A stretch of DNA of 64,000 bases from positions 62,001 to 126,000 of the forward strand of contig CAMHSJ010000001.1 in assembly GCA_946187935.1 (NCBI GenBank). The letters run 5' to 3'. The notes below the pieces were generated by a model. The model was given only the letters and a program-made list of their open reading frames with translations, did no database searches and was not told the origin of the DNA. Both the position numbers and the translations under genes were made by a program. The DNA is from an uncultured Clostridia bacterium (GTDB taxonomy: Bacteria; Bacillota; Clostridia; Saccharofermentanales; Saccharofermentanaceae). Positions 8,507 through 17,034 of this stretch are shown here, in pieces. The first letter of the stretch is position 1, and every line of letters starts with the position of its first letter.

Positions 8507-9491
8507 GATCTTTCACAGTTATAAAGACTTTCTTGGCTGGATCAAAGAGAACGCTTCCGTTGTCTTCGCGGTAACAGGCAGCATGTTAGCCCGTCTTGAT
8601 GAGGGCAGATTCCTCAATAGCCTTAAGGAATCGGTAAGCCTTACCGTATTCTCTGATTTTAAGCCCAATCCTGACATCTCATCTGTTATTAACGGCACAG
8701 ACATAGCAAGAAATATCCAGCCTGATCTTATCCTTGCAGTCGGCGGGGGAAGCGCCATAGATGTTGCCAAATCGATAAAGGCGGAATATGAGACAGACTG
8801 TCTTCTGGCCGTCATACCAACGACTGCAGGGAGCGGCAGCGAAGCCACTAAGATCGCGGTCATCTACAAGGATGGCGTTAAACAGTCACTTAAGAGTCCC
8901 AAGATGGCAGCTGATGCAATTTTGTTCGATCCTGATATTCTTCCCGGTCTTCCTGATTATCAGAAGAGATCAACGCTGTCAGACGCCCTCTGCCATGCAA
9001 TAGAATCAATGTGGTCCATAAGAGCGACTGAGGAGAGCATCGCCATTGCAAGAAGCGCCGCTGATGCTATTTTCGCGAATTACAGGGCATATCTTAATGG
9101 AGATACGGATGCTGCAAGATGCATTCAGAAGGCAGCTTACGATGCAGGAAGGGCCATCGACATCACGGCAACGACAGGCGGACACGCGATGGCCTATAAG
9201 CTTACGAAGATGAAGGGACTGGCCCATGGCCATGCGTGCCTTCTGGCAGTAAAACAGCTCTGGGACTATATGCTGGTAAGAGGCACTGACCTTGGCCCGG
9301 CAGCCGAATACAAGGACGCCTTTGATGAGTTCTACGGATCTGTCGATCTTGAGCAGCCTGAACTGAGTCTTGAAGATGTTGACCTGCTCGCTTCTTCCGT
9401 CAATCAGGAGAGGCTTAAGAACAACCCGCTTATGCTCAGCACCGCTGAGATCGCAACGCTGTACCGCATGATGGCAAAGGAGAACTTATGA
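8499..9491 (+). CDS. Iron-containing alcohol dehydrogenase, phosphonoacetaldehyde reductase-like
   Basis: This 330-residue group III alcohol dehydrogenase has the NAD(P) segment AVGGGSAIDVAKS, PTTAGSGSEAT, and metal-ligand histidines in DALCHAIES and GLAHGHAC. The run AIESMWSIRATEES resembles the phosphonoacetaldehyde reductase subgroup, which reduces phosphonoacetaldehyde to 2-hydroxyethylphosphonate. Together with the cytidylyltransferase it overlaps, this suggests supply of a phosphonate alcohol for polymer decoration. PEP mutase and phosphonopyruvate decarboxylase, needed for that pathway, are not in the window. A different short-chain aldehyde substrate is possible. Confidence 0.75.
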   Translation: MAEIFHSYKDFLGWIKENASVVFAVTGSMLARLDEGRFLNSLKESVSLTVFSDFKPNPDISSVINGTDIARNIQPDLILAVGGGSAIDVAKSIKAEYETDCLLAVIPTTAGSGSEATKIAVIYKDGVKQSLKSPKMAADAILFDPDILPGLPDYQKRSTLSDALCHAIESMWSIRATEESIAIARSAADAIFANYRAYLNGDTDAARCIQKAAYDAGRAIDITATTGGHAMAYKLTKMKGLAHGHACLLAVKQLWDYMLVRGTDLGPAAEYKDAFDEFYGSVDLEQPELSLEDVDLLASSVNQERLKNNPLMLSTAEIATLYRMMAKENL

Positions 9492-10711
9492 GACTCTATA
9501 TCGATCCCGGTACAGGCAGCATGCTCTTCACGGTCCTTCTGGGGGCCATGAGCGCCATCGTTTTCTTTGCGAGGTCTTTGATCTTAAAGCTCAAGGTCGG
9601 CAGGGGCGGCAAGGTCGATAAGAATAAGACGCCTTTGGTTATCTACTCTGATTCCAAGAGATACTGGACCACATTCAGACCGGTACTGGACGAACTCGAG
9701 AAGAGGGGGCAGGAAGCATTGTTTCTTACATCTTCTCCTGATGACCCCGCCCTTGAGACAGAGTATTCCCACATAAAAACGGAATTCATCGGCGAGGGCA
9801 ACAAGGGTTTTGCCAGGCTCAATATGATAAACGCCTCACTGGTGTTCTGCACGACTCCGGGTCTTGATGTCCTTCAGTGGAAGAGGTCCAGATTTGCAGA
9901 TTACTATGTGCATATCATGCATGCGCCGAGGGATGCAGCTTCATACAGAATGTTCGAACTCGACTTCTTTGACGCGATACTCTTCTCAGGCCAGATCCAG
10001 GTCGATCAGATCAGGGAGCTCGAAGAACTTCGCGGTTTGCCTGCCAAGGAACTTGAGATAGTTGGAATTCCTTACATGGATGACATGTTAAAAAGGCTTC
10101 AGGGTGCTCCCGCGCAGGCGAAAAGAGATGAGACTACAGTTCTTCTGGCTCCCTCATGGGGCAAATCCTCGCTTCTTGTAAGATACGGGGAGAAGATCAT
10201 AGCAAGCCTTCTCGAGACAGGATACCATGTGATAATCAGGCCTCATCCCCAGTCTTTTACGGCCGACAAGGACGTAATAGACAAACTCATGGCAAAGTAT
10301 CCTGACAGCGGCATGCTCGAGTGGAATAAGGATGCTGATAATTTTGAAGTCTTGAGAAGGTCGGACATCATGATCTCCGACTTCTCGGGCGTAATGCTCG
10401 ACTTTGCTTTTATCTTCGATAAGCCCGTGATCTATGCTGACATCGAATTCGACAAGGGTCAGTATGATTACTATTTCCTCAAGGATGAACCCTGGTCCAT
10501 CAGGATGCTCCCAAAGATAGGAATGGGACTTACGATGGAGAACAGCGGTAATGTCAAAGAGCTGATAGAAGAGAGCCTTAACAATCCGAGGTTCAGCGAG
10601 ACAAGGGCCCGGGCCAGGGAAGAGATCTGGCAGCACAGGGGCGAGGGCGCGGCAAGAACGGCAGATTACCTGATCCGCAAGCTTAACGAGATAACGGAGA
10701 CGGCAACATGA
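9488..10711 (+). CDS. CDP-glycerol glycerophosphotransferase (TagF-like) family protein
   Basis: This 407-residue protein starts with a hydrophobic helix (about 12-32, SMLFTVLLGAMSAIVFFAR) that would hold it at the membrane. A GT-B fold of the teichoic-acid polymerase family follows. Family signatures are the IIRPHP motif at about residue 250 and SDFSGVMLDFAF at about 300. Such enzymes transfer a phospho-alcohol from its CDP derivative to a growing wall or lipid-linked polymer. It overlaps the dehydrogenase upstream and the YidC/LtaS fusion downstream by 4 bases each, so it probably uses the CDP product of this operon. Confidence 0.8.
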   Translation: MRLYIDPGTGSMLFTVLLGAMSAIVFFARSLILKLKVGRGGKVDKNKTPLVIYSDSKRYWTTFRPVLDELEKRGQEALFLTSSPDDPALETEYSHIKTEFIGEGNKGFARLNMINASLVFCTTPGLDVLQWKRSRFADYYVHIMHAPRDAASYRMFELDFFDAILFSGQIQVDQIRELEELRGLPAKELEIVGIPYMDDMLKRLQGAPAQAKRDETTVLLAPSWGKSSLLVRYGEKIIASLLETGYHVIIRPHPQSFTADKDVIDKLMAKYPDSGMLEWNKDADNFEVLRRSDIMISDFSGVMLDFAFIFDKPVIYADIEFDKGQYDYYFLKDEPWSIRMLPKIGMGLTMENSGNVKELIEESLNNPRFSETRARAREEIWQHRGEGAARTADYLIRKLNEITETAT

Positions 10712-13254
10712 GCACTTTGACGGGCATTATATTCGCATTGCTGATCACACCTCTTCAGGCGGTCTTTGAGATCATCTTCGGAGCGGCTTATAAACTGACA
10801 AACAGTCCCGGGATGTCCATCATCGTTTTGAGCATTGCTGTCACGATACTGATCAATCCTTTATACAGCAGGGCGGCAGCTCTGGAAAGACAGGAAAGAG
10901 AGTTGGAGAAGAAACTCGAACCCACAGTCCGCCACATCAAGAAGGTGTTTAAGGGCGATGAGCGGTTCATGATCCTTTCTGCTTACTATAAGGAGAATAA
11001 CTACAGTCCGCTCAACCAGATGAAGAACTCGATATCGCTTGCCCTGCAGGTTCCGTTCTTTATCGCAGCTTATAATTTCCTGTCAATGTACACTGTCTTT
11101 AACGGCATAGGCTTCGGTCCTGTCAAAGATCTGTCACAGCCTGACGGGCTTATTGTCCTGGGGAGCCTGACCATCAATCTCCTTCCCGTCCTCATGACCG
11201 TCATAAACATAGCATCGGGATTTGTATATACGATCGGGATGCCCAGAAAGTCCAACATTCAGATCTGCGCCGTGGCGCTCGTATTCCTTCTGCTCCTTTA
11301 CAGTTCCCCTTCGTGCCTTGTCCTGTACTGGACATGCAACAATGTCTTATCGCTCATAAGAAACATCCTGACGAGAGTCATCAAGAAGAAACCCGGGGAC
11401 AAAAAAGAGACATCAGCCGCAGTAAATCATTTGGCGTTCATACTCCCCGCGTTATTCCTCGCTGTCTTTACGGGACTTCTCATACCGTCTGCGTTCATCG
11501 GCGATTCGCCTCTTGAATTCATAAATGCAGCAGCCCCCCTATCGCCCGCAAGGCACCTTGTTATCCCTGTCTGCATCGCAGCAGGAGTATTCATTATATG
11601 GGGCGGGATATTCTATTCGCTTGCAAACGGCAAGGGCAAGAGGATAATATCAGGGATCTACTGGGTATTGTCCCTGGTGTTTGCCACTGATTACATGTTC
11701 TTCGGCAAAGGGCTGGGGACGGTAAGTACGGATATCGTTTTCGATACTGCGCCGGCTTTTACGGCGGCGGCTGTTGCAGTTAATCTTCTGGTCATACTTA
11801 CAGTGTCTGCCATAGGGATCCTGCTCTACAGCAAGACAAAGATCACACATATCATCAGCGGAGTTGCCGCCGCGGCCGTTCTCATCATGTCGGTAATAAA
11901 CATCTCGGGCATAAGCAGGGCTTACAGGGAATACATATCCCAGGCAGAAGAGAATTATAAGAATGCCGCTCCGCACATCTCTCTTTCTGCTGAGGGCAAT
12001 AACGTCATGGTCATCATGGTCGACCGCGCGGTCTCATCGTATCTGCCGTATGCCGTGAACGAGTATCCCAAGCTTAAAGAGCTGTTTGACGGATTTACTT
12101 TCTATCCGAACACGGTATCTTTCGGACTGAATACGAACTTTGCAACGCCCGCGCTCTTCGGAGGCTACAGCTACACCCCCATGGCGATAGACTCAAGGCC
12201 TGATGAGAGCCTCAGGGACAAGCACGATGATGCCTTAAGACTGATGCCTCTCCTGTTCAGTTCTGAGGGCTATGATGTTACGCTCATCGATCTTCCGTAT
12301 GCAGGCTACCAGTTCATACCCGATAATTCGGTATTCAGTGATATCCCGAACTGCGAGGCTTACCACGCTCAAGGCTACTATGGCACGGACAGGACGACGA
12401 GCGGTGAGAGTGACAGCCTCCGTGAGCGCAAGCTCTTCTCCTACAGCATAATGAAATGCATGCCTGAGCTGCTGACGATCCCTCTATATGATGACGGGAG
12501 ATACTATCTTACGAGAAACATAGAAGAGAATTCGTTCATAGAATGCTATTCAGTCCTATGCCATCTCGAAGACATGACGGAGATATCTTCATCCGTGGAT
12601 AACGCATTCCTGATGATGGATAACGATACCGCCCATGAGATCACGACCCTGAGCCTGATAGATCAGGATGGCCGGTTCGAATACATGTATGCTTCAGACA
12701 GTCCGTTTGACATATCTGACGGGAAAAACACACTGACTATCTCTGACACCCGCCAGGAGGGTCACTACGACTGCTATGTGGTCGCTCTGTTCAGGCTTGG
12801 TGAATACTTCGATTATCTAAGGCAGCAGGGGATCTACGATAACACGAGGATAATAATAGTTGCCGATCACGGCAAGAACCTTGACCTGTTCGAAAACCTT
12901 ATTTTCGAGAACAAGGACATAGATGCGGAAAGCTTTGCGCCCCTTCTGATGGTAAAGGATTTCGGTTCGGAGGGATTTGTTACTGACTATACCTTCATGA
13001 CAAATGCTGACACGCCTTCGCTTGCCATGGCAGGGCTGATAGAAGATCCCGTGGATCCTGCTACGGGCGAAGCTGTCAACATGGATGCGAAGAACTCTGA
13101 CATTATCATATGCGAGAGCGACGAGATACCTGCCGCATACAGCATCTGGTATAACAACGGCAATACATTTAACTACGGCGAGGATGCCAGGTTCTACAGG
13201 CTTGAAGGTCAGGATATCTTTGATGAAGACAACTGGGTGATAGTAACGCCGTAA
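10708..13254 (+). CDS. YidC/Oxa1-like membrane domain fused to an LtaS/sulfatase-type transferase domain
   Basis: This 848-residue protein joins two families. Residues about 1-235 follow the YidC/Oxa1 pattern (LLITPLQAVFEII, then a charged coiled loop, PLNQMKNSISLALQVPFFIA, then DLSQPD). The arginine usually found in the first helix before LLPL is replaced (AVTILINPL), so insertase activity is doubtful. Further helices fill about 235-420. Residues about 430-848 form an alkaline phosphatase/sulfatase-superfamily domain with VMVIMVDR, a probable nucleophile threonine in GLNTNFATP and metal ligands in VADHGK (about 719-723). The second half resembles phosphoglycerol transferases. The fusion probably handles a lipid-linked polymer outside the membrane. 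Confidence 0.75.
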   Translation: MSTLTGIIFALLITPLQAVFEIIFGAAYKLTNSPGMSIIVLSIAVTILINPLYSRAAALERQERELEKKLEPTVRHIKKVFKGDERFMILSAYYKENNYSPLNQMKNSISLALQVPFFIAAYNFLSMYTVFNGIGFGPVKDLSQPDGLIVLGSLTINLLPVLMTVINIASGFVYTIGMPRKSNIQICAVALVFLLLLYSSPSCLVLYWTCNNVLSLIRNILTRVIKKKPGDKKETSAAVNHLAFILPALFLAVFTGLLIPSAFIGDSPLEFINAAAPLSPARHLVIPVCIAAGVFIIWGGIFYSLANGKGKRIISGIYWVLSLVFATDYMFFGKGLGTVSTDIVFDTAPAFTAAAVAVNLLVILTVSAIGILLYSKTKITHIISGVAAAAVLIMSVINISGISRAYREYISQAEENYKNAAPHISLSAEGNNVMVIMVDRAVSSYLPYAVNEYPKLKELFDGFTFYPNTVSFGLNTNFATPALFGGYSYTPMAIDSRPDESLRDKHDDALRLMPLLFSSEGYDVTLIDLPYAGYQFIPDNSVFSDIPNCEAYHAQGYYGTDRTTSGESDSLRERKLFSYSIMKCMPELLTIPLYDDGRYYLTRNIEENSFIECYSVLCHLEDMTEISSSVDNAFLMMDNDTAHEITTLSLIDQDGRFEYMYASDSPFDISDGKNTLTISDTRQEGHYDCYVVALFRLGEYFDYLRQQGIYDNTRIIIVADHGKNLDLFENLIFENKDIDAESFAPLLMVKDFGSEGFVTDYTFMTNADTPSLAMAGLIEDPVDPATGEAVNMDAKNSDIIICESDEIPAAYSIWYNNGNTFNYGEDARFYRLEGQDIFDEDNWVIVTP

Positions 13255-13288
13255 GGGTGTATCTTATTAGGAGAAGGAGGATCCCAAT

Positions 13289-13888
13289 ATGAGTTCAACA
13301 GATAAGATCATTACGATCGGCAGGTCGTACGGTGCGGGCGGAAGAACTATAGGCCGCAAGATCGCCGAGCTGTTCGGGATCCCTTACTACGATTCCGAGA
13401 TACTGGCCGAGACTGCCAAGAGCAGCGGCCTTACCGAGAAATACCTGGCGAGCGTTGATGAGAAAGAGATAAACGATGCTGCCCTGTACATGTCCATAGG
13501 CTACATGAACCCCGGCTATACCTCGGTCAGGCAGATAGCTGCCAATGCCCAGAGGGAAGTCATAGAGAAGATAGCATCTGAAGGCCCCTGCGTTATCGTC
13601 GGAAGAAGGGCCAACGAGATATTGAAAGACAGATATAACGTTGTAAGCATCTTTATCGCAGCGTCCGAAGACTCGCGCGTAAAGCACGTCATGGCCAGGG
13701 AAGGCTTAGACGAGAAGTCTGCCAGGAAGAAGGTCATAAGGGCAGACAAGGAGCGCAAGGCTTACTATAACCAGTTCGGAGGCACTCCCTGGGGCTATGC
13801 CGAATCCTACGATCTGTGCATAAATACTGATGAAGTGCCGGAAGATCTGGCGATAAGACTCATCGAGTGTCTGGCAGGGCGAAGCTGA
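13289..13888 (+). CDS. Cytidylate kinase-like protein
   Basis: This 199-residue P-loop kinase-like protein belongs to the cytidylate-kinase-like family. The N-terminal ITIGRSYGAGGRTIGRKIAE is a variant P-loop, followed by GIPYYDSEIL, and a lid region rich in Arg and Lys follows near residues 125-150. An AGGAGG ribosome binding site precedes the ATG well. It sits inside an operon for a CDP-activated polymer, so recycling of CMP is an attractive role, but members of this family are mostly uncharacterised and canonical Cmk activity should not be assumed. Confidence 0.75.
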   Translation: MSSTDKIITIGRSYGAGGRTIGRKIAELFGIPYYDSEILAETAKSSGLTEKYLASVDEKEINDAALYMSIGYMNPGYTSVRQIAANAQREVIEKIASEGPCVIVGRRANEILKDRYNVVSIFIAASEDSRVKHVMAREGLDEKSARKKVIRADKERKAYYNQFGGTPWGYAESYDLCINTDEVPEDLAIRLIECLAGRS

Positions 13889-15579
13889 TGAACAGAAGCC
13901 TTGTAAGGAAAGCTGATAAGGATAATAAGGCCACCGGCCTGTTTATTGCGCTTGCGGTAACGGCCATAGTGTTCATCCTGACCATTACCTTCATCTATCC
14001 TGTGAATTTCTCAAGGCTCGGAGGCAAGCATAACTGGCTCAACGGCTCCACGATCAAGTTTGTAAACGAATGGCTTGAAGAGGGCGCAGGCGAGCTTAAC
14101 TTTACAATGTACGAATACCCTTATGAGATCGAGCGTGAGGGGATGGGCAGGGAGCCCTATGTTTCATATCCCAACGGCACGATCGTAACGGTCTGGGCTT
14201 TGGCGAAGATCACGGGCAGGGATCACATCGGCATAAGCTTTCTTAAGACCGTTGCCTGCACGTTCTACTGTCTGGATGCGCTGATGTTTGCGGCTTTTTC
14301 TTACCTGCTTCTGACGGCATTTAAGTTCGATAACAAGTACCTAAGGTCTTTGACTGCAGCGGCGTGTGCTTCCTGCTGGATACTCCAGCCTGTCAATGTC
14401 TATTATCTGGGCAACATATTCTTTGCTGACCAGTATGTGACTTTCTGGATAATGGCGTTCATCCTGGTGGAATTCATAGACCTTACGGATCCGAAGCCTG
14501 TATCCAAGATCGTCAAGTCGTTGATAATATACTGCGGATGCATGGTCGATTATTACTTCTGGATAATGACTGCCATAGCTTGGGGGCTTGATCTTGTTGC
14601 CTTGATAATAAAAAAGAGCAAGTTCACTAAGTATCTTGCAGGTTTCGGTCTTTATGCAGGCCCTTCTCTTCTTGCGGTCCTTTCTTACTATCTGCAGATC
14701 TCACATGTCGACAACTGGTTTGAACTCTTGACCGGGAGATTCATGCTCAGGGTCTCCAATGAAGGCGAGACAGGGGTGAGCAAGAGCGGTCTTGCGGGCG
14801 TTCTGAAGTTCTTTAAGCTCGCGTACTGTGATGATTCCAGGAAAAGGGCAGTGCTCGTGGCTTTATTTATCCTGATCACCGTTATCCTGGTCTTATATTA
14901 CATTATCAGGGAGAAAAAGCTTAAGGATGTCTTTACAGACGGAAGGCTCAGGATAATCCTCTTGGGGACGGCCGCACCCGCAGCCCAGATCCTGGTCCTT
15001 CGAAATCACAGCGGGATACACGAGTTTTCGCTCATAAAGGTCTCCTGGCCTGTGATAATCTGCTGCGTTGTTCTCGGTATGCTTGCTGTTTGGCTCTTGG
15101 GCGCGGGATCTGACTCTCAGATCAGGCTTAAGGGCATAAGGCACCTTAACATTACCTCGGGCTTTGTTGCTGTTTCTGCTGCTCTTGCCGTGTTTATGCT
15201 GGTTTCAGGGCATCCCGTTTCTGCGGGCTCCTACAAAAAAGCCAGAGATTTTGACATTGACTATTCACTTGAATATATAATGTATGATAATCTTGATAAA
15301 GATGATGTCTGCTTCTCGTTTACGAGGGAGATCGCCTGCAACGGACCGCAGAGGATCTCCATCACGGGCAAGCTTATCTACAGGATAGGCGAGGCGGACG
15401 AGATCTGCACGCTTTTCCCGGATCTGCCCCAAAAAGCGCGGAAAATACTCATAATAGACAGTGATCTTACCGAAGATGGCTCAAAAATCGTTGATTTAGA
15501 GACTCAGATCATGTCGCAACCGGGCAGTAAAATAATATATTATGATGACAGATATATATTTGTCGAAGTAGGAGGATGA
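13888..15579 (+). CDS. Polytopic membrane protein, possible GT-C glycosyltransferase-like
   Basis: This protein of about 563 residues has some ten to twelve membrane helices and a C-terminal extracytoplasmic part. I start it at the ATG overlapping the upstream stop (TGATG); a GTG 21 bases earlier is less likely. A large first external loop after helix 1 (about residues 45-115) is typical of GT-C glycosyltransferases, but no diagnostic DxD motif could be confirmed. Its position in an envelope-polymer operon supports a role in glycan or polymer assembly at the membrane. The function is not recognised with certainty. Confidence 0.7.
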   Translation: MNRSLVRKADKDNKATGLFIALAVTAIVFILTITFIYPVNFSRLGGKHNWLNGSTIKFVNEWLEEGAGELNFTMYEYPYEIEREGMGREPYVSYPNGTIVTVWALAKITGRDHIGISFLKTVACTFYCLDALMFAAFSYLLLTAFKFDNKYLRSLTAAACASCWILQPVNVYYLGNIFFADQYVTFWIMAFILVEFIDLTDPKPVSKIVKSLIIYCGCMVDYYFWIMTAIAWGLDLVALIIKKSKFTKYLAGFGLYAGPSLLAVLSYYLQISHVDNWFELLTGRFMLRVSNEGETGVSKSGLAGVLKFFKLAYCDDSRKRAVLVALFILITVILVLYYIIREKKLKDVFTDGRLRIILLGTAAPAAQILVLRNHSGIHEFSLIKVSWPVIICCVVLGMLAVWLLGAGSDSQIRLKGIRHLNITSGFVAVSAALAVFMLVSGHPVSAGSYKKARDFDIDYSLEYIMYDNLDKDDVCFSFTREIACNGPQRISITGKLIYRIGEADEICTLFPDLPQKARKILIIDSDLTEDGSKIVDLETQIMSQPGSKIIYYDDRYIFVEVGG

Positions 15580-15584
15580 CCTAT

Positions 15585-16313
15585 ATGTTTGATAAAAAGA
15601 AGAACTTCATTTTCGACTTATACGGTACATTGGTTGACATCCGCACGGATGAGAACCTTCCTTACCTTTGGAGCACGATGGCAAGATACTACTCAATGAA
15701 GGGCGCCGTATATACGGAGGATGAGTTCCGCGAAGAATACGGCAGGCTTTGCAGAGAGCAGGCCAAGGCCGCAGCAGGCAAGTCCAAGAAGAGCTCTTCC
15801 AAGCTCTCAGCTGATGAAGTGGAGATCGATCTGGGCGAGGTATTCCGCGAGCTCTTCACACAGAAGGGATCCAAGGTATTCCAGTCTGAGGTCGACGCAG
15901 CAGCTCTTACATTCCGCTGCATCTCCATCTGCAAGTTAGGTCTTTATCCCGGTGCCAAGGAGCTCCTTACAAAGCTCAAGGATCAGGGCAAGAAGCTCTA
16001 TCTGTTCACCAACGCACAGTCTATCTTTACTATCCCTGAGCTCGAGAGCCTCGAGATCTACGATATGTTCGACGGCATCGTTATTTCTTCTGATATCGGC
16101 GTAAAGAAGCCTTCCAAGGCATTCTTCACGACAGCAATGAAGGGACTTAAGGCAAAGGAGTCAGTCATCATCGGCAACGACGAGTTCGCTGACGTAAGAG
16201 GCGGCATGGCAGCAGGCCTTGAAGCATGCTACATCCAGACAGAGCAGTCTCCTACGATGGCAAGAAACCTTCCCTGCCAGGAGATCAAGTCACTTCTGGA
16301 CATCCTGGATTAA
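15585..16313 (+). CDS. HAD-superfamily hydrolase with DxYGT motif
   Basis: I place the start at the ATG at 15585, nine bases after AGGAGG; the ATG at 15576 lies directly against that site. The 242-residue HAD protein has motif I FDLYGTLVD, motif II in LFTNAQ, the motif III lysine in GVKKPSKAFF and motif IV in IGNDEFADVRGG. Motif I has Tyr where phosphatases carry the second aspartate, as in haloacid dehalogenases, so plain phosphatase activity is uncertain. It ends the operon and is followed by a strong terminator. The substrate is unknown. Confidence 0.85.
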   Translation: MFDKKKNFIFDLYGTLVDIRTDENLPYLWSTMARYYSMKGAVYTEDEFREEYGRLCREQAKAAAGKSKKSSSKLSADEVEIDLGEVFRELFTQKGSKVFQSEVDAAALTFRCISICKLGLYPGAKELLTKLKDQGKKLYLFTNAQSIFTIPELESLEIYDMFDGIVISSDIGVKKPSKAFFTTAMKGLKAKESVIIGNDEFADVRGGMAAGLEACYIQTEQSPTMARNLPCQEIKSLLDILD

Positions 16314-16336
16314 GATCAGATACAGGATTATAAGCA

Positions 16337-16364
16337 ACAAGGGGCTGTAAGCCCCTTGTTTTTT
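16337..16364 (+). terminator. Rho-independent terminator of the envelope-polymer operon
   Basis: ACAAGGGGC and GCCCCTTGT form a perfect nine-pair stem with a TGTAA loop, followed by six T residues. Confidence 0.95.
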
Positions 16365-16368
16365 GTCG

Positions 16369-16470
16369 TTCCATAAAGTGCTCCATAATCAGCCCTCTAT
16401 TATGGAACAGATTATGGAATTCCATAAAGTCCTCCATAATCACCTGCCGGTTATGGAGCAGATTATGGAA
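16369..16470. repeat. Two tandem 51-bp units with nested palindromes
   Basis: Units at 16369-16419 and 16420-16470 are near-identical and abut exactly. Each begins with TTCCATAAAGT and ends with GATTATGGAA, and has inner arms CTCCATAATC and TTATGGA, so TCCATAA or its complement occurs eight times over 102 bases. Each unit can fold into a double hairpin. The array starts five bases after a terminator and ends ten bases before the stop of the convergent dtxR-type gene. It may act as a terminator, a binding array or a short mobile repeat. Confidence 0.85.
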
Positions 16471-16480
16471 TTCAAGGTTA

Positions 16481-16870
16481 TCAGTTGCCGTCCGGGAGCT
16501 TTTCAGATAACTTGCAGAGGGCATCGAAGGTCTCATCTGATATGTCGTGCTCGATAGAGCAGGCATCCTCTTCAGCGACCTGGGGATCTATACCGAGGGA
16601 GACGAACAGTTTGGTCAAAGACTTGTGCCTGCCGTAGACCTTCTCGGCGATCTTCATGCCTTTTTCGGTGACCGTAATAAAGCCCGAGCGGTTCATCTCT
16701 ATGTAGCCTCTCTCTCTGAGGCGCTTCATCGCGGTGCTTACGCTGGGCTTGGTAACATTGAGATGTGATGCGATATCGACTGAGCGGACATAACCGTTCT
16801 TTTCCTTGAGGATCAGCATGGTCTCAAGGTAGTCTTCAGCAGATTTGCCCAAGCCTTTTTTATCATCCAT
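16481..16870 (-). CDS. DtxR/MntR-family metal-dependent repressor
   Basis: The ATG at 16870 follows GAGGGA by a good distance, giving 129 residues. The N-terminal winged helix (SAEDYLETMLILKEKNGYVRSVDIASHLNVTKPSVSTAMKRL) and the metal-binding/dimerisation half with EKVYGRHKSL and EEDACSIEHDISDE are typical of DtxR-family regulators. There is no SH3-like C-terminal domain, so it is closer to MntR or the short clostridial type. It is divergent from the Fe(II) uptake genes and most likely represses them when Fe(II) (or Mn) is plentiful. The glutamate, cysteine and histidine metal ligands around EDACSIEH are present. Confidence 0.88.
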   Translation of the reverse strand: MDDKKGLGKSAEDYLETMLILKEKNGYVRSVDIASHLNVTKPSVSTAMKRLRERGYIEMNRSGFITVTEKGMKIAEKVYGRHKSLTKLFVSLGIDPQVAEEDACSIEHDISDETFDALCKLSEKLPDGN

Positions 16871-16951
16871 AGTTATTCCCTCACAGTTAGTTTCTTCTAA
16901 AATCACAAAAAGTTAAATATAGTAAAGTCGAGTTGGCCGTGTTAAACTCAT

Positions 16952-16999
16952 AGCGGCAAGATAGACGCCGCTAACTAATGATACATTAAACTAATTAGC
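16952..16999. promoter_or_regulatory. Candidate operator region between the DtxR-type gene and feoAB
   Basis: An AGCGGC/GCCGCT hairpin lies at 16952-16972. An interrupted inverted repeat then joins GCTAACTAAT (16970-16979) to CTAATTAGC (16991-16999). The AT-rich dyad is a plausible site for the divergent DtxR-family repressor. It does not match a named consensus exactly. Confidence 0.4.
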
Positions 17000-17034
17000 A
17001 GTGTCAAACAGCCTATTACAGGAGAGAGTAAGGC

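Noticed and set aside
16285..16566. Minus-strand reading frame with repeated EFHNL-type peptides
   Set aside because: It is the translation of the 51-bp DNA repeat and the end of the DtxR gene in another frame, with no independent start signal.
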